From CAZHJG01 sp964533425 (GTDB lineage Bacteria > Patescibacteriota > Saccharimonadia > Saccharimonadales > UBA4665): a stretch of DNA of 35,640 nucleotides. The position numbers were made by a program, and so were the translations under genes. Positions 20,345-27,488 of the stretch are shown here, one piece after another (position 1 is the stretch's first letter; the number at the start of each line of letters is the position of its first letter). The notes beneath the pieces were generated by a model. The model was not told the origin of the DNA. It searched no databases and worked only from the letters and a program-made list of their open reading frames with translations. The stretch spans positions 1 through 35,640 of the forward strand of contig CAZHJG010000008.1 of NCBI GenBank assembly GCA_964533425.1. Direction: 5' to 3'.

Positions 20345-20758
20345 TTAATTGAACAGTTCAGGTTTCATGGCCCGGAGATTCTGCCAGCATGGCTCAAACA
20401 GCGGAGAAGGCAGCGTTTTGAAGGTGCGCCACTCCAGCTGCACGAACTTATCCGGCTCTTGAATCACCGGCTCACCGCTGATCCAATCACTGTCGAGCCA
20501 GATAGTAATGGAATGTTTGCCCTCATTTTTGAAAACATTATTTGTTGCCGTCACAAAACGCACATTCTCAATAGTCAAGCCCGTTTCTTCTAGGATCTCG
20601 CGCTTAGCGGTCTCTTCCCAACTTTCACTGAACTCAATATGTCCACCCGGCACGCTCCAGGTGTTAGTGCCGTGTTTGCCCACACGCAGGCCCATGAGGA
20701 ACTTGCCATTCTTCCATACGAAAACCCCGACACCGACTTGCGGACGATCATCCTTCAT
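20345..20758 (-). CDS. NUDIX hydrolase
   Basis: 137 residues from ATG 20758. The Nudix box G-x5-E-x7-REUxEExGU is complete at 39-61 (GHIEFSE...REILEETGL). VPGG before it and GVGVFVWKNGKFLMGLR at the N-terminus are standard. It resembles the cytosine triphosphate/8-oxo-dGTP cleaning types but substrate is not determinable. On the minus strand TATTAT (20773-20768) is 9 nt before ATG. Longer starts would overlap tilS and were rejected. Confidence 0.92.
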   Translation of the reverse strand: MKDDRPQVGVGVFVWKNGKFLMGLRVGKHGTNTWSVPGGHIEFSESWEETAKREILEETGLTIENVRFVTATNNVFKNEGKHSITIWLDSDWISGEPVIQEPDKFVQLEWRTFKTLPSPLFEPCWQNLRAMKPELFN

Positions 20759-20763
20759 ATTGT

Positions 20764-20773
20764 TACAATAATA
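20764..20773. promoter_or_regulatory. Interlocked -10 boxes of divergent tilS and NUDIX genes
   Basis: TACAAT (20764-20769, +) and TATTAT (20773-20768, -) overlap by 2 bp. Start codons are at 20778 and 20758. Confidence 0.65.
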
Positions 20774-20777
20774 AGAT

Positions 20778-21686
20778 ATGGACATCGTCTTGCCAAAACC
20801 CGGAACGTACGTGGTGGCCGTCAGCGGGGGCGTAGATTCGATGGCGCTGCTGCACCTGTTGCGGCAGGAAAACATAACCAATGACCAGCAACCGTACCGT
20901 TTGGTTGTCGCTCACCTGGACCATGGCATCAGGGAAGACTCAAGCGAAGACCGCCAGCTGGTGCAAAAAACCGCCGGGCACTACAACTTACCGTTTGTGT
21001 ATCACGAAAGTCATCTAGGGCCTGGCGCTAGCGAGGCCGAGGCCCGCAAAGTTCGGTATGACTTTCTGCATAAAGCCCGCGGTGCCAGCCAGGCGCGGGC
21101 AATCATCACCGCGCATCATGAAGACGACGTGCTCGAGACAGCTATCATTAACCTGTTGAGAGGCGGTGGCCGCCAAGGCCTGACCTCGCTCAAAAGCCGC
21201 CACGACATTGAGCGCCCACTGCTCCAAGTACCAAAGCAGGACTTGATCGCCTATGCTCAAGATCAAGGGCTGGTATGGCGCGAGGACAGTACCAATCAAA
21301 ACCCCGCGTACCTCAGAAATTACGTCAGACAGCGACTGCTCAGCAGGTTCAGCGCTGAGGAGCGGAAGCGGTTGAAGCAGATAATTAAGGATCAGCATGC
21401 CATAAACAACACGCTCAATACCTTGCTCGTTAACCAGCTGCATCAACAATCGGTAGGTGGGCAAATCGACCGGATTTGGTTTAATCACTTGCCACATATC
21501 GTGGCGCGAGAAGTGGTGGCTGCTTGGTTGCGGGCTCACAATATCCGGAACTTTGACCGCAAAACACTTGAACGGTTAGTGATTGCTGCCAAAGTCGCCC
21601 AGCCGGGGGGCTATTTTGATGCCGTCCAAGGTGTTAGAATGTATGTAAGTGCAGACAATTTGGCACTCGTGGGGTTAGAGCGCTAG
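20778..21686 (+). CDS. tilS: tRNA(Ile)-lysidine synthase
   Basis: 302 residues. The PP-loop ATP motif SGGVDS is at 16-21. It is followed by VVAHLDHGIREDSSEDRQLV (family H-x-D-H-x-x-R), HHEDDVLETAIINLLRGGG and the WREDSTNQNPAYLRNYVRQ motif, which are specific to TilS. It converts C34 of the CAU tRNA-Ile2 to lysidine so that it reads AUA. A likely substrate tRNA lies at 1-54. The short length means the C-terminal domains of E. coli TilS are reduced or missing. It is leaderless by its TACAAT (8 nt gap). Confidence 0.95.
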   Translation: MDIVLPKPGTYVVAVSGGVDSMALLHLLRQENITNDQQPYRLVVAHLDHGIREDSSEDRQLVQKTAGHYNLPFVYHESHLGPGASEAEARKVRYDFLHKARGASQARAIITAHHEDDVLETAIINLLRGGGRQGLTSLKSRHDIERPLLQVPKQDLIAYAQDQGLVWREDSTNQNPAYLRNYVRQRLLSRFSAEERKRLKQIIKDQHAINNTLNTLLVNQLHQQSVGGQIDRIWFNHLPHIVAREVVAAWLRAHNIRNFDRKTLERLVIAAKVAQPGGYFDAVQGVRMYVSADNLALVGLER

Positions 21687-21720
21687 AAAAATTTCTAATA
21701 CAGGGTTATAATGAGTATTT

Positions 21721-23586
21721 ATGGATAGAAAATCACTCCGTTCCGGACGCAAACCTGGCAATAACAACCGCGGCATGAAGAATGCCGGCTTCATCGCACT
21801 ACTGATTCTCTTCGGACTCATCGTCTTTGCGGCAGCTAATCAGCCGAGCAATCTGCAGAAGATCCCGATCACCACGGCGGTGTCTGAAGCCAACGCCGGC
21901 AAGTATCAGAAAATAACCGTTAATGGCAATCAGCTCGACATCACCAAGAAGGGTGAATCACACGCCTCACTCAAATCTTACTTGGAGCCGAACGCCACGC
22001 TCAAAGACGAGGGCTTCAACTTCTCAAAAGTGGAGATTGATACTACCGCCAGCAGTACCGGCACCTCGACCTGGGTTTCGTTGGGCGAATCAATCATACC
22101 AGTCGTCATCATTGCCGCCGTGCTTTACTTCATGTTGCGCAGCGCGCAAGGGCAGGGTAATCAGGCGTTAAGCTTTGGCAAGAGTCGTGCCCGTCTGTAT
22201 GGCAACGAGAAAGACAAGGCTACGTTTAAAGACATCGCCGGCAGCGCCGAAGCCAAGCAAGACCTCGAAGAAGTAGTTGAGTTCCTGAAGTATCCCAAGA
22301 AATTCGCTGGCATGGGTGCGCGCATTCCGAAAGGCGTGCTGCTGGTCGGCCCTCCCGGCACCGGTAAAACCATGTTGGCTCGGGCTGTGGCCGGTGAAGC
22401 CAACGTACCGTTCTTTAGCATTTCCGGCTCGGAATTTGTTGAAATGTTCGTCGGTGTCGGCGCTTCACGTGTTCGCGACCTCTTTGCCAAGGCCAAGAAG
22501 AATGCGCCCTGCATTATTTTTGTTGACGAGATCGACGCTGTCGGTCGCCGCCGTGGCAGCGGCATGGGTGGTGGACACGACGAGCGTGAGCAGACCCTGA
22601 ACCAAATTCTGGTGGAAATGGACGGCTTTGAACAAGGGCAGAACGTTATCGTTCTGGCCGCTACCAACCGAGCAGACGTGCTTGACCCAGCCCTGCTCCG
22701 CCCTGGCCGCTTTGACCGCCGCGTCAACATCGGTCTGCCTGACCGCCAAGACCGCGAAGCCATTCTAAAAGTTCATTTCGCTAAGAAACCACTGGCCAAG
22801 AACGCTGACCTTGATGCGTTGGCCGCCAAAGCCGCCGGATCTTCTGGTGCTGACTTGGCCAACATCGCAAACGAGGCGGCTATCATTGCCGCCCGCAATT
22901 CGCACGCCGAGATTACCCAAAACGATGTCACCGAAGCCTTTGAGCGCGTAGCCATCGGCCCAGAGCGCAAGAGCAAGGTCATGACCGAAGCTGACAAAGT
23001 TACCACTGCCTATCACGAAGCCGGCCACGCCTTGGTTGGACACGTGCTGCCGGATAGCGATCCAGTACACAAAGTGACCATCATTCCCCGTGGTGGAACC
23101 GGCGGTGTTACCTGGTTCATTCCACCTGAAGACCGCGTATTCGTGTCACTTATCCAGTTTAAAGACATGCTAGCCCGTGGCTTGGGCGGCCGCATCGCCG
23201 AAGAAGTGGTGCTCGGTCACGATCGCATTACAACCGGCGCTGGCAACGACTTGCAGAAGGCCGCCGAACTAGCTCGAGACATGATTGTTAACCAAGGAAT
23301 GGGCAAAAAACTACGCGACCAGGTATTCCACGTCGACGACGGCATGATGCTTGACCGCCTGGTGCACGAACGCGAATATTCTGACGAGACCGCCAAAGTC
23401 ATCGATGACGAGGTTGAGAATCTGATCACCGAAGCCGCAAACAGAGCTCGTGCCGTCATTAAAGCCAATCTGAGTACCTTGGAAAATCTTAAACAACGCC
23501 TATTAGAAAAAGAGACTGTTGACGCCGATGAAGTCGCTGAGGCTCTCAAAGGCTCCAAGATGCCGCAAGCTGCTGCTTTGTACTAA
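21721..23586 (+). CDS. ftsH: ATP-dependent zinc metalloprotease FtsH
   Basis: 621 residues. Membrane helices at about 20-40 and 120-140 frame the outer domain. AAA domain: Walker A GPPGTGKT (about 209), Walker B IIFVDEID (about 265), arginine-finger region RPGRFDRR. Zinc protease site HEAGH (about 431-435). It degrades unneeded membrane and regulatory proteins. TATAAT (21707-21712) is 8 nt before ATG, so it has a promoter of its own after tilS. All catalytic parts are intact; the C-terminus ends in a short acidic helix and MPQAAALY. Confidence 0.97.
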   Translation: MDRKSLRSGRKPGNNNRGMKNAGFIALLILFGLIVFAAANQPSNLQKIPITTAVSEANAGKYQKITVNGNQLDITKKGESHASLKSYLEPNATLKDEGFNFSKVEIDTTASSTGTSTWVSLGESIIPVVIIAAVLYFMLRSAQGQGNQALSFGKSRARLYGNEKDKATFKDIAGSAEAKQDLEEVVEFLKYPKKFAGMGARIPKGVLLVGPPGTGKTMLARAVAGEANVPFFSISGSEFVEMFVGVGASRVRDLFAKAKKNAPCIIFVDEIDAVGRRRGSGMGGGHDEREQTLNQILVEMDGFEQGQNVIVLAATNRADVLDPALLRPGRFDRRVNIGLPDRQDREAILKVHFAKKPLAKNADLDALAAKAAGSSGADLANIANEAAIIAARNSHAEITQNDVTEAFERVAIGPERKSKVMTEADKVTTAYHEAGHALVGHVLPDSDPVHKVTIIPRGGTGGVTWFIPPEDRVFVSLIQFKDMLARGLGGRIAEEVVLGHDRITTGAGNDLQKAAELARDMIVNQGMGKKLRDQVFHVDDGMMLDRLVHEREYSDETAKVIDDEVENLITEAANRARAVIKANLSTLENLKQRLLEKETVDADEVAEALKGSKMPQAAALY

Positions 23587-23602
23587 AGCTTAGGTTTCTA
23601 AC

Positions 23603-23983
23603 ATGTCTTCGCCCGATGTAGGCCCAAGTCAACTACCAGATAGTGAGAATCTTGAAGCATTAGCTGCGTGTCTGGACGAAAAGACTCGTCACTGGTCAGG
23701 CGGATGGGAACGCACTCCAGAATATCGGCAAGTAATTCAGTTAGGTGAGCAGGTATTGTCGCCACTCCTGAATGACATAGCAGAAATAGGCATAGAAAAC
23801 CGTCGGCAAGGCAGACGCATTTGGTGGCGTATTACTGTGATAGGCGCAATCGCACATGAACTTGGCAAACCAATCCAGGTTCGCGATGAAAAGCAGGGCG
23901 TGCAGGCTTTTGTAGGCGAAGCAGTTTTAGCGTGGGGCAAAGAGCAGGGGTATTGGGAGCCGAAATCTACGGGAGAGGCATAA
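23603..23983 (+). CDS. Hypothetical protein (126 aa) behind ftsH
   Basis: Soluble. N-terminus PDSENLEALAACLDEKTRHW, then SGGWERTPEYRQVIQLGEQVLSPLLNDIAE and RIWWRITVIGAIAHELGKPIQV, ending helical and acidic. The WW-R-I-T-V-I-G-A-I motif looks conserved but I do not recognise a family. It lies 16 nt after ftsH in the same direction and is likely co-transcribed. No signal or membrane segment. Confidence 0.6.
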   Translation: MSSPDVGPSQLPDSENLEALAACLDEKTRHWSGGWERTPEYRQVIQLGEQVLSPLLNDIAEIGIENRRQGRRIWWRITVIGAIAHELGKPIQVRDEKQGVQAFVGEAVLAWGKEQGYWEPKSTGEA

Positions 23984-24063
23984 AAATTACTGGACAAGTG
24001 CCTATTATCAGGCAAAGAGCTGCTTTATACTGGATAGAAGCTTATGATGGTTATTGATACCGC

Positions 24064-25659
24064 ATGAATCCCACCGCCTCAGCGCCAAAACAAAAGCGGC
24101 CGCCGATCAGTAAAGTCGCGGCCTTGCTCATTGCGACATCGCTCATCGGTCAGGTATTGGGATTCTTGCGTACCAAGCTCGTAAATGCCAACTTCCCCGC
24201 AGTCGGCCCCCACAGCACCGATGCCTACTTCGCGGCCTTCAACATACCTGACTTTTTCTTCTTTACGCTGGCTGCCGGCGCGCTCGGGGTCGCTTTTATG
24301 CCAGTATTGTCAGATCGCTTGCACCGTGGCGACCGGCGCGGTATGTGGGAAATTTCCAATTCACTGATGAATCTACTAGCCATAATTATGACAGTTGTCG
24401 GTCTTGTGATGCTTGTCTTTGCCAAACCGTTGATACGACATGTCGTTGCGCCCGGCCTGTCGCCTGAACAACTCGACACCGCTACCAACATCATGCGCTT
24501 GTTAGCCTTCAATCCGCTCTTATTCACTATTTCCGGTATTCTGACCAGTGTTCAGCAAACTATGGGCCGCTTCTTTTTTTATGCCATTGCCCCGCTGTTT
24601 TATAACCTGTCAATCATTGTGAGTATCTACCTGTTCAAGCACAACATCGGCTTAGTCGGTCTTGGATTAGGCGCTCTGCTCGGTGCCATTCTGCAGCTAT
24701 TAGTGGTTATTTCAGGCTTATGGAGGACGAATTTTCATTGGCGCCCACACATCGGCTGGCGCAGCCCGGACTTCCACACCGTGCTTAAAAACCTTCCGCC
24801 GCGCTCGCTCGACCAGGGTGTCGATCAAGTGGAAAACATCGTCGAAACCCACATTGCCAGTGGACTGGGCGCCGGCAATGTCACCTACTACAACAACGCC
24901 TATATTCTAAGTACCGCTCCCATCCTATTGGTCGGTACCGCCATCTCCACGGCCGCCTTTCCGCGGCTTAATGCTCGCTTGAGTCAGCATCGCCCGGATC
25001 TATTCCGCCGCGACTTTCTGATGGTCCTGCGCGCCATGATCTGGCTGAGTGCACCTCTAGTGGTAGTCTGCTTCTTTGGCCGAGGCTATCTGGCGCGCCT
25101 GATTTACACCAAAGGCAACATCCAAATCGCCACTATTTTCGGCTTCCTGACAGCGGCAATCTTTTTCCGCATTGTTTACTCCATCATCTCCAGGTGGTTT
25201 TATGCCCAAAAGGACACCCGAACCCCGCTGTTTGTATCACTCTTTGCCATTGCGCTTAACATCGTGCTGGCCGTAAGCTTGGCCCGCCCGAGCCAATACG
25301 GCGTGTCGGGCTTGGCGATTGCCCAATCCATCGTCGCGGCGGTAGAAGTCCTCATTTTGTCAGTTATCATGCTTTTGCGTGACCACCGCTTGTTTGATAA
25401 TGCCTTTTGGAGCGGAATCTGGCGCATTGTCTCTGTTACTGGCTTTAGTGTGATAGCTTGTTTCACAATGATTTCATTCTATCCGCTTGGTAGAGCTGAC
25501 CGCGGTATTTTGACGCTTGGCTCCAAGCTTCTACTGATCGCGGCGGTGACCTTTGGCGTGCATATAGGGATTTCCGCGCTGTTTGATCTGGAAGAGGTGC
25601 GGCCTTTGTTCAACCGCATCAAGAAAATTGCGCTCAAACCGATCAAGCTCGAAGTCTAA
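24064..25659 (+). CDS. murJ: Lipid II flippase MurJ (MviN family)
   Basis: 531 residues with about 14 membrane helices. It has the MOP-family pattern: LLIATSLIGQVLGFLRTKLVNANFPA, the amphipathic GPHSTDAYFAAFNIPDFFFFTLAAGALGVAFMPVLS (family A-x-x-D-A-F/Y) and ARLIYTKGNI. It flips lipid-linked wall precursors outward. The start at ATG 24064 has no Shine-Dalgarno; TATGAT (24043-24048) and TATACT (24026-24031) are possible -10 boxes. A GC-rich gene whose codon use matches ftsH and lepA. Confidence 0.95.
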   Translation: MNPTASAPKQKRPPISKVAALLIATSLIGQVLGFLRTKLVNANFPAVGPHSTDAYFAAFNIPDFFFFTLAAGALGVAFMPVLSDRLHRGDRRGMWEISNSLMNLLAIIMTVVGLVMLVFAKPLIRHVVAPGLSPEQLDTATNIMRLLAFNPLLFTISGILTSVQQTMGRFFFYAIAPLFYNLSIIVSIYLFKHNIGLVGLGLGALLGAILQLLVVISGLWRTNFHWRPHIGWRSPDFHTVLKNLPPRSLDQGVDQVENIVETHIASGLGAGNVTYYNNAYILSTAPILLVGTAISTAAFPRLNARLSQHRPDLFRRDFLMVLRAMIWLSAPLVVVCFFGRGYLARLIYTKGNIQIATIFGFLTAAIFFRIVYSIISRWFYAQKDTRTPLFVSLFAIALNIVLAVSLARPSQYGVSGLAIAQSIVAAVEVLILSVIMLLRDHRLFDNAFWSGIWRIVSVTGFSVIACFTMISFYPLGRADRGILTLGSKLLLIAAVTFGVHIGISALFDLEEVRPLFNRIKKIALKPIKLEV

Positions 25660-25738
25660 GTACATAAACTCAGACGTACCATTAAGTATTATTTAATATT
25701 TCCTTGCCGTTGTAGTCAGCCCTCGTATAATGATGGCC

Positions 25739-26491
25739 ATGCCCGAAACCGCCAGCCTCAATTACGCGCTACCAGACCACGACCTAGTCTTTAGAGAGCC
25801 CAATACACAGTATGTACTCAGAATTAAAGACCTACCTGACGACGAGCGGCCTCGTGAACGACTACTGGAACTAGGCCCCAGCAGCTTATCGGTAGCCGAA
25901 CTGGTCGCCGTGTTGTGGGGTGTCGGCAATCGCAAAGAAGATGTACTAGAAATGGCTCGGCGAGCCGTGAAAGAATACGGCGAAAAGGCTATTAGCAACG
26001 AAACTAACCCGCAGCGCCTGGCGGAGACGGCGGATATCTCATTGACCAAAGCCTGCCAAATTGTGGCCAGTTTCGAACTTGGCCGCCGCTTTCACGCCAC
26101 GCAAGCCGGTCGTCCGGCCCAGGTCCGCAATGCCAAACAGGCCTATCAGTACTTACGCGATATGGGTGTTCATCAAAAAGAGCAACTCCGTGGTCTGTAT
26201 CTGAATAGCCGCTACCAGGTCATCCACGACGAAGTTATTTCCATTGGCAGCCTGACCTCAAACGTCGTCCATCCCCGTGAAGTCTTCCGCCCAGCCCTGG
26301 AACGCGGCGCAGTAGCCATCATCCTGGCGCATAACCATCCCTCCGGCCGTCTAGAACCAACCCTGCCCGATATTCAAATCACCGAAAAACTCATCGTCGC
26401 CGGCGAATTAGTGGGCATCGAACTGCTCGACCACCTCATAATCACAGTCGGCAAGTACATCAGCGTTTTCGACTGCATCAAGCGCGACTAG
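25739..26491 (+). CDS. radC: RadC-family JAB1/MPN protein
   Basis: 250 residues from ATG 25739. TATAAT (25726-25731) overlaps the earlier in-frame ATGs at 25730 and 25733, so only 25739 (7 nt after the -10) can be used. A helix-hairpin region (RERLLELGPSSLSVAELVAVLW) precedes the JAMM site: H198-N-H200-P-S202-G ... D211. Despite its name the family has no proven repair role; it is a putative metallo-hydrolase found near mobile DNA or in genomes generally. Confidence 0.93.
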   Translation: MPETASLNYALPDHDLVFREPNTQYVLRIKDLPDDERPRERLLELGPSSLSVAELVAVLWGVGNRKEDVLEMARRAVKEYGEKAISNETNPQRLAETADISLTKACQIVASFELGRRFHATQAGRPAQVRNAKQAYQYLRDMGVHQKEQLRGLYLNSRYQVIHDEVISIGSLTSNVVHPREVFRPALERGAVAIILAHNHPSGRLEPTLPDIQITEKLIVAGELVGIELLDHLIITVGKYISVFDCIKRD

Positions 26492-26517
26492 CCCCACTCA
26501 AGTTATGAAAAATCAAT

Positions 26518-26568
26518 CCCTTTTCGTCCTTTTAGACTCGTCAGCATGAACGCACATTCATGTAAGGG
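26518..26568 (-). ncRNA. Type III hammerhead ribozyme, copy 2
   Basis: Minus strand: stem III CCCTT (26568-26564), A17 (26563), stem I CATGAA/TTCATG (26562-26557 with 26550-26545, loop TGTGCG), core CTGACGA (26544-26538), stem II GTCT-AAAA-GGAC (26537-26526), GAA (26525-26523), stem III AAGGG (26522-26518). Position 7 is C, which the CUGANGA consensus allows. Relative to copy 1, stem I keeps pairing through T-A to C-G and G-C to A-T changes, and stem III is wholly re-paired. Predicted cut: 26563/26562. Confidence 0.92.
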
Positions 26569-26605
26569 TAAGACAAGTAAACAACAGACATCAGATGGGG
26601 CACGC

Positions 26606-26646
26606 GGCGGGCGTGAGTAGCTATGAATAGCGTATCCACGCCCGCC
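26606..26646. repeat. GC-rich stem-loop next to hammerhead 2
   Basis: GGCGGGCGTG (26606-26615) pairs with CACGCCCGCC (26637-26646). The loop holds GCTAT-GA-ATAGC (26620-26631). An outer TGGG/CCCA pair (26596-26599 with 26651-26654) extends it. Same architecture as 15674-15733 with unrelated sequence. Confidence 0.8.
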
Positions 26647-26680
26647 TTGGCCCACCCGGCCATCCTCCTTCGAGCAAGCG

Positions 26681-27109
26681 CTAGGGTCTTGGCGCCCAAC
26701 CTGCTTGGTCGATGCCGGAGCTGATAAAGCCGCGTGCGCGATCGAGTCGGACTCGGACGGTCAGCATTCGTGCCGCGTGACGAAGGCCACGCTTTGAGGG
26801 GGGTGAGAGAACATGGCTGCTAGGAGCAGTTCTGGTCTCAGCCGGTTCCTTCGTCGCCGAAGACACGGAAGCCGGGTAGAGACGGACGCGCAAGATGCCG
26901 TCAATCTCCTCGGGATCGGATTTCAATGCCTCGGCGGCACTGGTGATCGTGAGGATGTGCTCGTCGGGGTCGTAACTGACCTCGAGATTGTGAAACGGCA
27001 CGGGGCCGCTCGAGTCGAGCTTGACGTTGTGGGTATAGCCCTCTTTGACAATCTGTACCTGATCGATCTGGTGAATAGTGTTGATCTCAATAACGGTTGT
27101 ACCCTGCAA
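26681..27109 (-). CDS. Possible protein upstream of hammerhead 2 (142 aa)
   Basis: An open frame from a TTG at 27109, with AGGAAG about 7 nt before it. The first 90 residues look like a real acidic beta-rich protein (TTVIEINTIHQIDQVQIVKEG..., FHNLEVSYDPDEHILTIT..., DPEEIDGILRVRLYP), with GC-rich third positions. The last 50 are basic and less protein-like, and end SSGIDQAG over the 14-mer shared with the copy-1 locus (SGIDE there). No family is known. It may be a gene carried by the ribozyme element, or a chance frame in a structured RNA. The rest of 26492-27378 holds no other gene. Confidence 0.35.
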   Translation of the reverse strand: MQGTTVIEINTIHQIDQVQIVKEGYTHNVKLDSSGPVPFHNLEVSYDPDEHILTITSAAEALKSDPEEIDGILRVRLYPASVSSATKEPAETRTAPSSHVLSPPSKRGLRHAARMLTVRVRLDRARGFISSGIDQAGWAPRP

Positions 27110-27180
27110 AAGGTCACTTCCTTTCCCTAGAACAAAAGTTCCGTAGAAGTTGAACGAATCTCGTCTGATGAAACTAAAGA

Positions 27181-27218
27181 TGTAGGCCTAGCTCATCTGC
27201 CAATGAGCTGAGTCTACA
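27181..27218. repeat. Two-part hairpin upstream of the copy-2 locus
   Basis: TGTAG/CTACA outer and AGCTCAT-CTGCCA-ATGAGCT inner stems, separated by a symmetric internal loop. Would lie in the leader of a minus-strand transcript toward hammerhead 2; TTGACA at 27243-27238 (minus) is a possible -35 but no good -10 was found. Confidence 0.6.
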
Positions 27219-27362
27219 CCTCTAGTCGTTGCTTACTTGTCAAGGTACCTCGGAGTAAGCGTAAGCATCTCACGAAGTTTTGTAATAATAACACAAAGTA
27301 TGCAAATAATCAATGCTTATGTTTACATGGTAAACAGATTAGCCACGCTGTATCACCTCTGT

Positions 27363-27368
27363 TATAAT
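27363..27368 (+). promoter_or_regulatory. -10 box before the lepA leader ORF
   Basis: TATAAT, 10 nt before ATG 27379. The -35 region is poor (TTAGCC). Confidence 0.55.
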
Positions 27369-27378
27369 ATTATCCTGA

Positions 27379-27465
27379 ATGAATCAAGGCCACATGTACA
27401 ACTTTTGCATTATTGCTCACCCTACTTCGCTAAAGCTTTGTAGGGTTTTACCCGGTTGGCTATAA
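27379..27465 (+). CDS. 28-aa leader ORF that copies the LepA N-terminus
   Basis: The peptide begins MNQGHMYNFCIIAH, and LepA begins MDQSHIRNFCIIAH: 10 of 14 residues identical. After that it diverges (PTSLKLCRVLPGWL) and stops before any P-loop, so it is not a GTPase. The DNA of the 14 codons also aligns with lepA, with changes mostly at third positions. It has its own TATAAT, and a terminator-like hairpin (27420-27449) covers its second half. It may be a decayed duplication or a working leader peptide. It ends 23 nt before lepA. Confidence 0.6.
   Translation: MNQGHMYNFCIIAHPTSLKLCRVLPGWL
27420..27449 (+). terminator. Terminator-like hairpin in the lepA leader
   Basis: CCCTAC (27420-27425) pairs with GTAGGG (27440-27445), followed by TTTT. 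AAAG/CTTT can pair inside. Placement inside the leader ORF would allow translation-linked attenuation. Confidence 0.6.
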
Positions 27466-27488
27466 AGTTAAGGCTCGAATCTATTAAA

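Noticed and set aside
26813..27130. 105-aa + frame opposite the 26681 ORF
   Set aside because: Arg-rich start and no ribosome site; the minus frame is more protein-like.
27170..27185. CTGATGAAAC as a third hammerhead on the + strand
   Set aside because: The core start is present, but no stem II and no GAA with a closing stem follow.
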